Below are positions 63,379 through 64,000 of a stretch of DNA of 64,000 bases, one piece after another; the stretch's first letter is position 1, and each line of letters begins with the position of its first letter. Made by a program: the position numbers and the translations under genes. A model generated the notes under the pieces. That model saw only the letters and a program-made list of their open reading frames with translations, was not told the DNA's origin and ran no database searches. Where the stretch lies: positions 62,001 through 126,000 of the forward strand of contig LRBF01000230.1 in assembly GCA_001580565.1 (NCBI GenBank), given 5' to 3'. The stretch is from Caballeronia megalochromosomata. GTDB taxonomy: Bacteria > Pseudomonadota > Gammaproteobacteria > Burkholderiales > Burkholderiaceae.

Positions 63379-64000
63379 ACAAGCAGGAGCACTTTCTATC
63401 GGAACGGCTTGCGAGCTTCATTGCGGATTCATCGTTCGATGAACTGCCGCACGAGGTCGTCGCGAAGGCGAAACGGCATCTGCTCGATACGCTCGGCGCG
63501 GCGCTCGCGGGTACGCGCACACAGCCCGCGCGAGCAGCGCGTGCGGTGATGGATTCGACGGGCGACGCCATCATATGGGGCACATCGCGACGCACGCATG
63601 CACGCGATGCCGCGTTCATCAACGGCGTCGCGGCACACGCGCTCGAACTCGACGATTCCGGCGGCTGCGATCACTCGGGCGCGGTCGTCGTGCCGGCGGT
63701 ATTCGCGGCGCTCGGCCGTGTCGAGCGGCCCGTTTCCGGCCGGGAGTTGCTGCACGCGATCGTGCTCGGCTATGACATCGCGCGGCGCGTGCTCGAAGCG
63801 TGTGGCGGCTACTCAGCCCACAACGGGCGCGGCTGGCATTCGACGATGACCTGCGGCGTGTTCGGCGCCGCCGCCGCGAGCGCGCGCGTGCTCGGGCTCG
63901 ATGCGCGCGGCACCGGGGCGGCGCTCGGGCACGCGGCGAGTTTCGCGGGCGGACTCTGGGGCTTCATCCACGACGGCTCGCAGACCAAGCGCCTGCATTC
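63375..64000 (+). CDS. MmgE/PrpD family protein, C-terminus beyond window
   Basis: The first 208 residues are visible and run off the window. They carry the N-terminal helical domain: ERLASFIADSSFDELPHEVV, RHLLDTLGAALAG, FINGVAAHALELDD and GYDIARRVLEACG. Family members include 2-methylcitrate dehydratase, cis-aconitate decarboxylase and iminodisuccinate epimerase. The ATG overlaps the preceding stop by four bases (ATGA). With an ArgH-family lyase in the same operon, an epimerase role on a C-N-linked di-acid is an attractive hypothesis, not a proof. Confidence 0.92.
   Translation, partial: MNKQEHFLSERLASFIADSSFDELPHEVVAKAKRHLLDTLGAALAGTRTQPARAARAVMDSTGDAIIWGTSRRTHARDAAFINGVAAHALELDDSGGCDHSGAVVVPAVFAALGRVERPVSGRELLHAIVLGYDIARRVLEACGGYSAHNGRGWHSTMTCGVFGAAAASARVLGLDARGTGAALGHAASFAGGLWGFIHDGSQTKRLH

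Overview
The window is a high-GC chromosomal or megaplasmid segment from a Burkholderiaceae bacterium, most likely Paraburkholderia or Caballeronia. Evidence is the codon use, the many LysR/LacI/TetR regulators each next to a small catabolic operon, a Burkholderia-type trimeric porin, and the overall gene repertoire. No rRNA, tRNA, CRISPR array, phage or plasmid replication gene was seen. It reads as an accessory nutrient-scavenging region with several decayed patches.

Layout. 0-5 kb: the end of a GGDEF-EAL protein, a Kup potassium transporter and an atypical NRAMP-like transporter. 5.1-8.6 kb: a RAYT-like protein that has lost its HUH histidines, then a leftward operon (AhpD-like, PEP-mutase/ICL-like, RidA, methyltransferase). 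9.2-10.8 kb: an orphan TadE/TadG-like pair. 10.8-16.2 kb: a RidA / amino-acid ABC transporter / D-amino-acid-dehydrogenase-like operon with a divergent LysR gene. 16.3-20.4 kb: LysR, aldehyde dehydrogenase, CMD-like protein and quinone oxidoreductase. 20.4-25.8 kb: a redox patch (LysR, SDR, F420-reductase-like protein, NTF2-like protein, TetR) with two broken genes.

26.1-33.7 kb: a complete galactoside module with LacI regulator and palindromic operator, ABC ATPase, GH42 beta-galactosidase, binding protein and two permeases. 33.9-36.8 kb: an MFS carrier, an Ldh-family remnant and a GbpR-like LysR. 37-43 kb: a LacI regulator with twin operators, NCS2 nucleobase permease, amidohydrolase/deaminase, TauE/SafE-type exporter and porin. 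43-48.5 kb: an IS5-like scrap, MBL hydrolase, PEBP protein, TetR with two strong palindromes, epimerase and DoxX-like pair, and small remnants.

48.6-54.4 kb, leftward: asparaginase, MFS carrier, LysR, aspartase and a ProX-like editing protein, a route from asparagine to fumarate. 54.9-56.6 kb: a broken DmeF-type efflux gene and a 3'-truncated group II intron. 56.7-64 kb: a LysR gene divergent from a tightly overlapped seven-gene operon encoding an ArgH-family lyase, a complete amino-acid ABC transporter, two NodB-fold hydrolases (one lacking the metal histidines) and an MmgE/PrpD protein, which runs off the window. This last operon is the best candidate for an undescribed catabolic system. 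A lyase plus MmgE/PrpD plus amino-acid importer resembles the logic of iminodisuccinate/EDDS-type aminopolycarboxylate breakdown.
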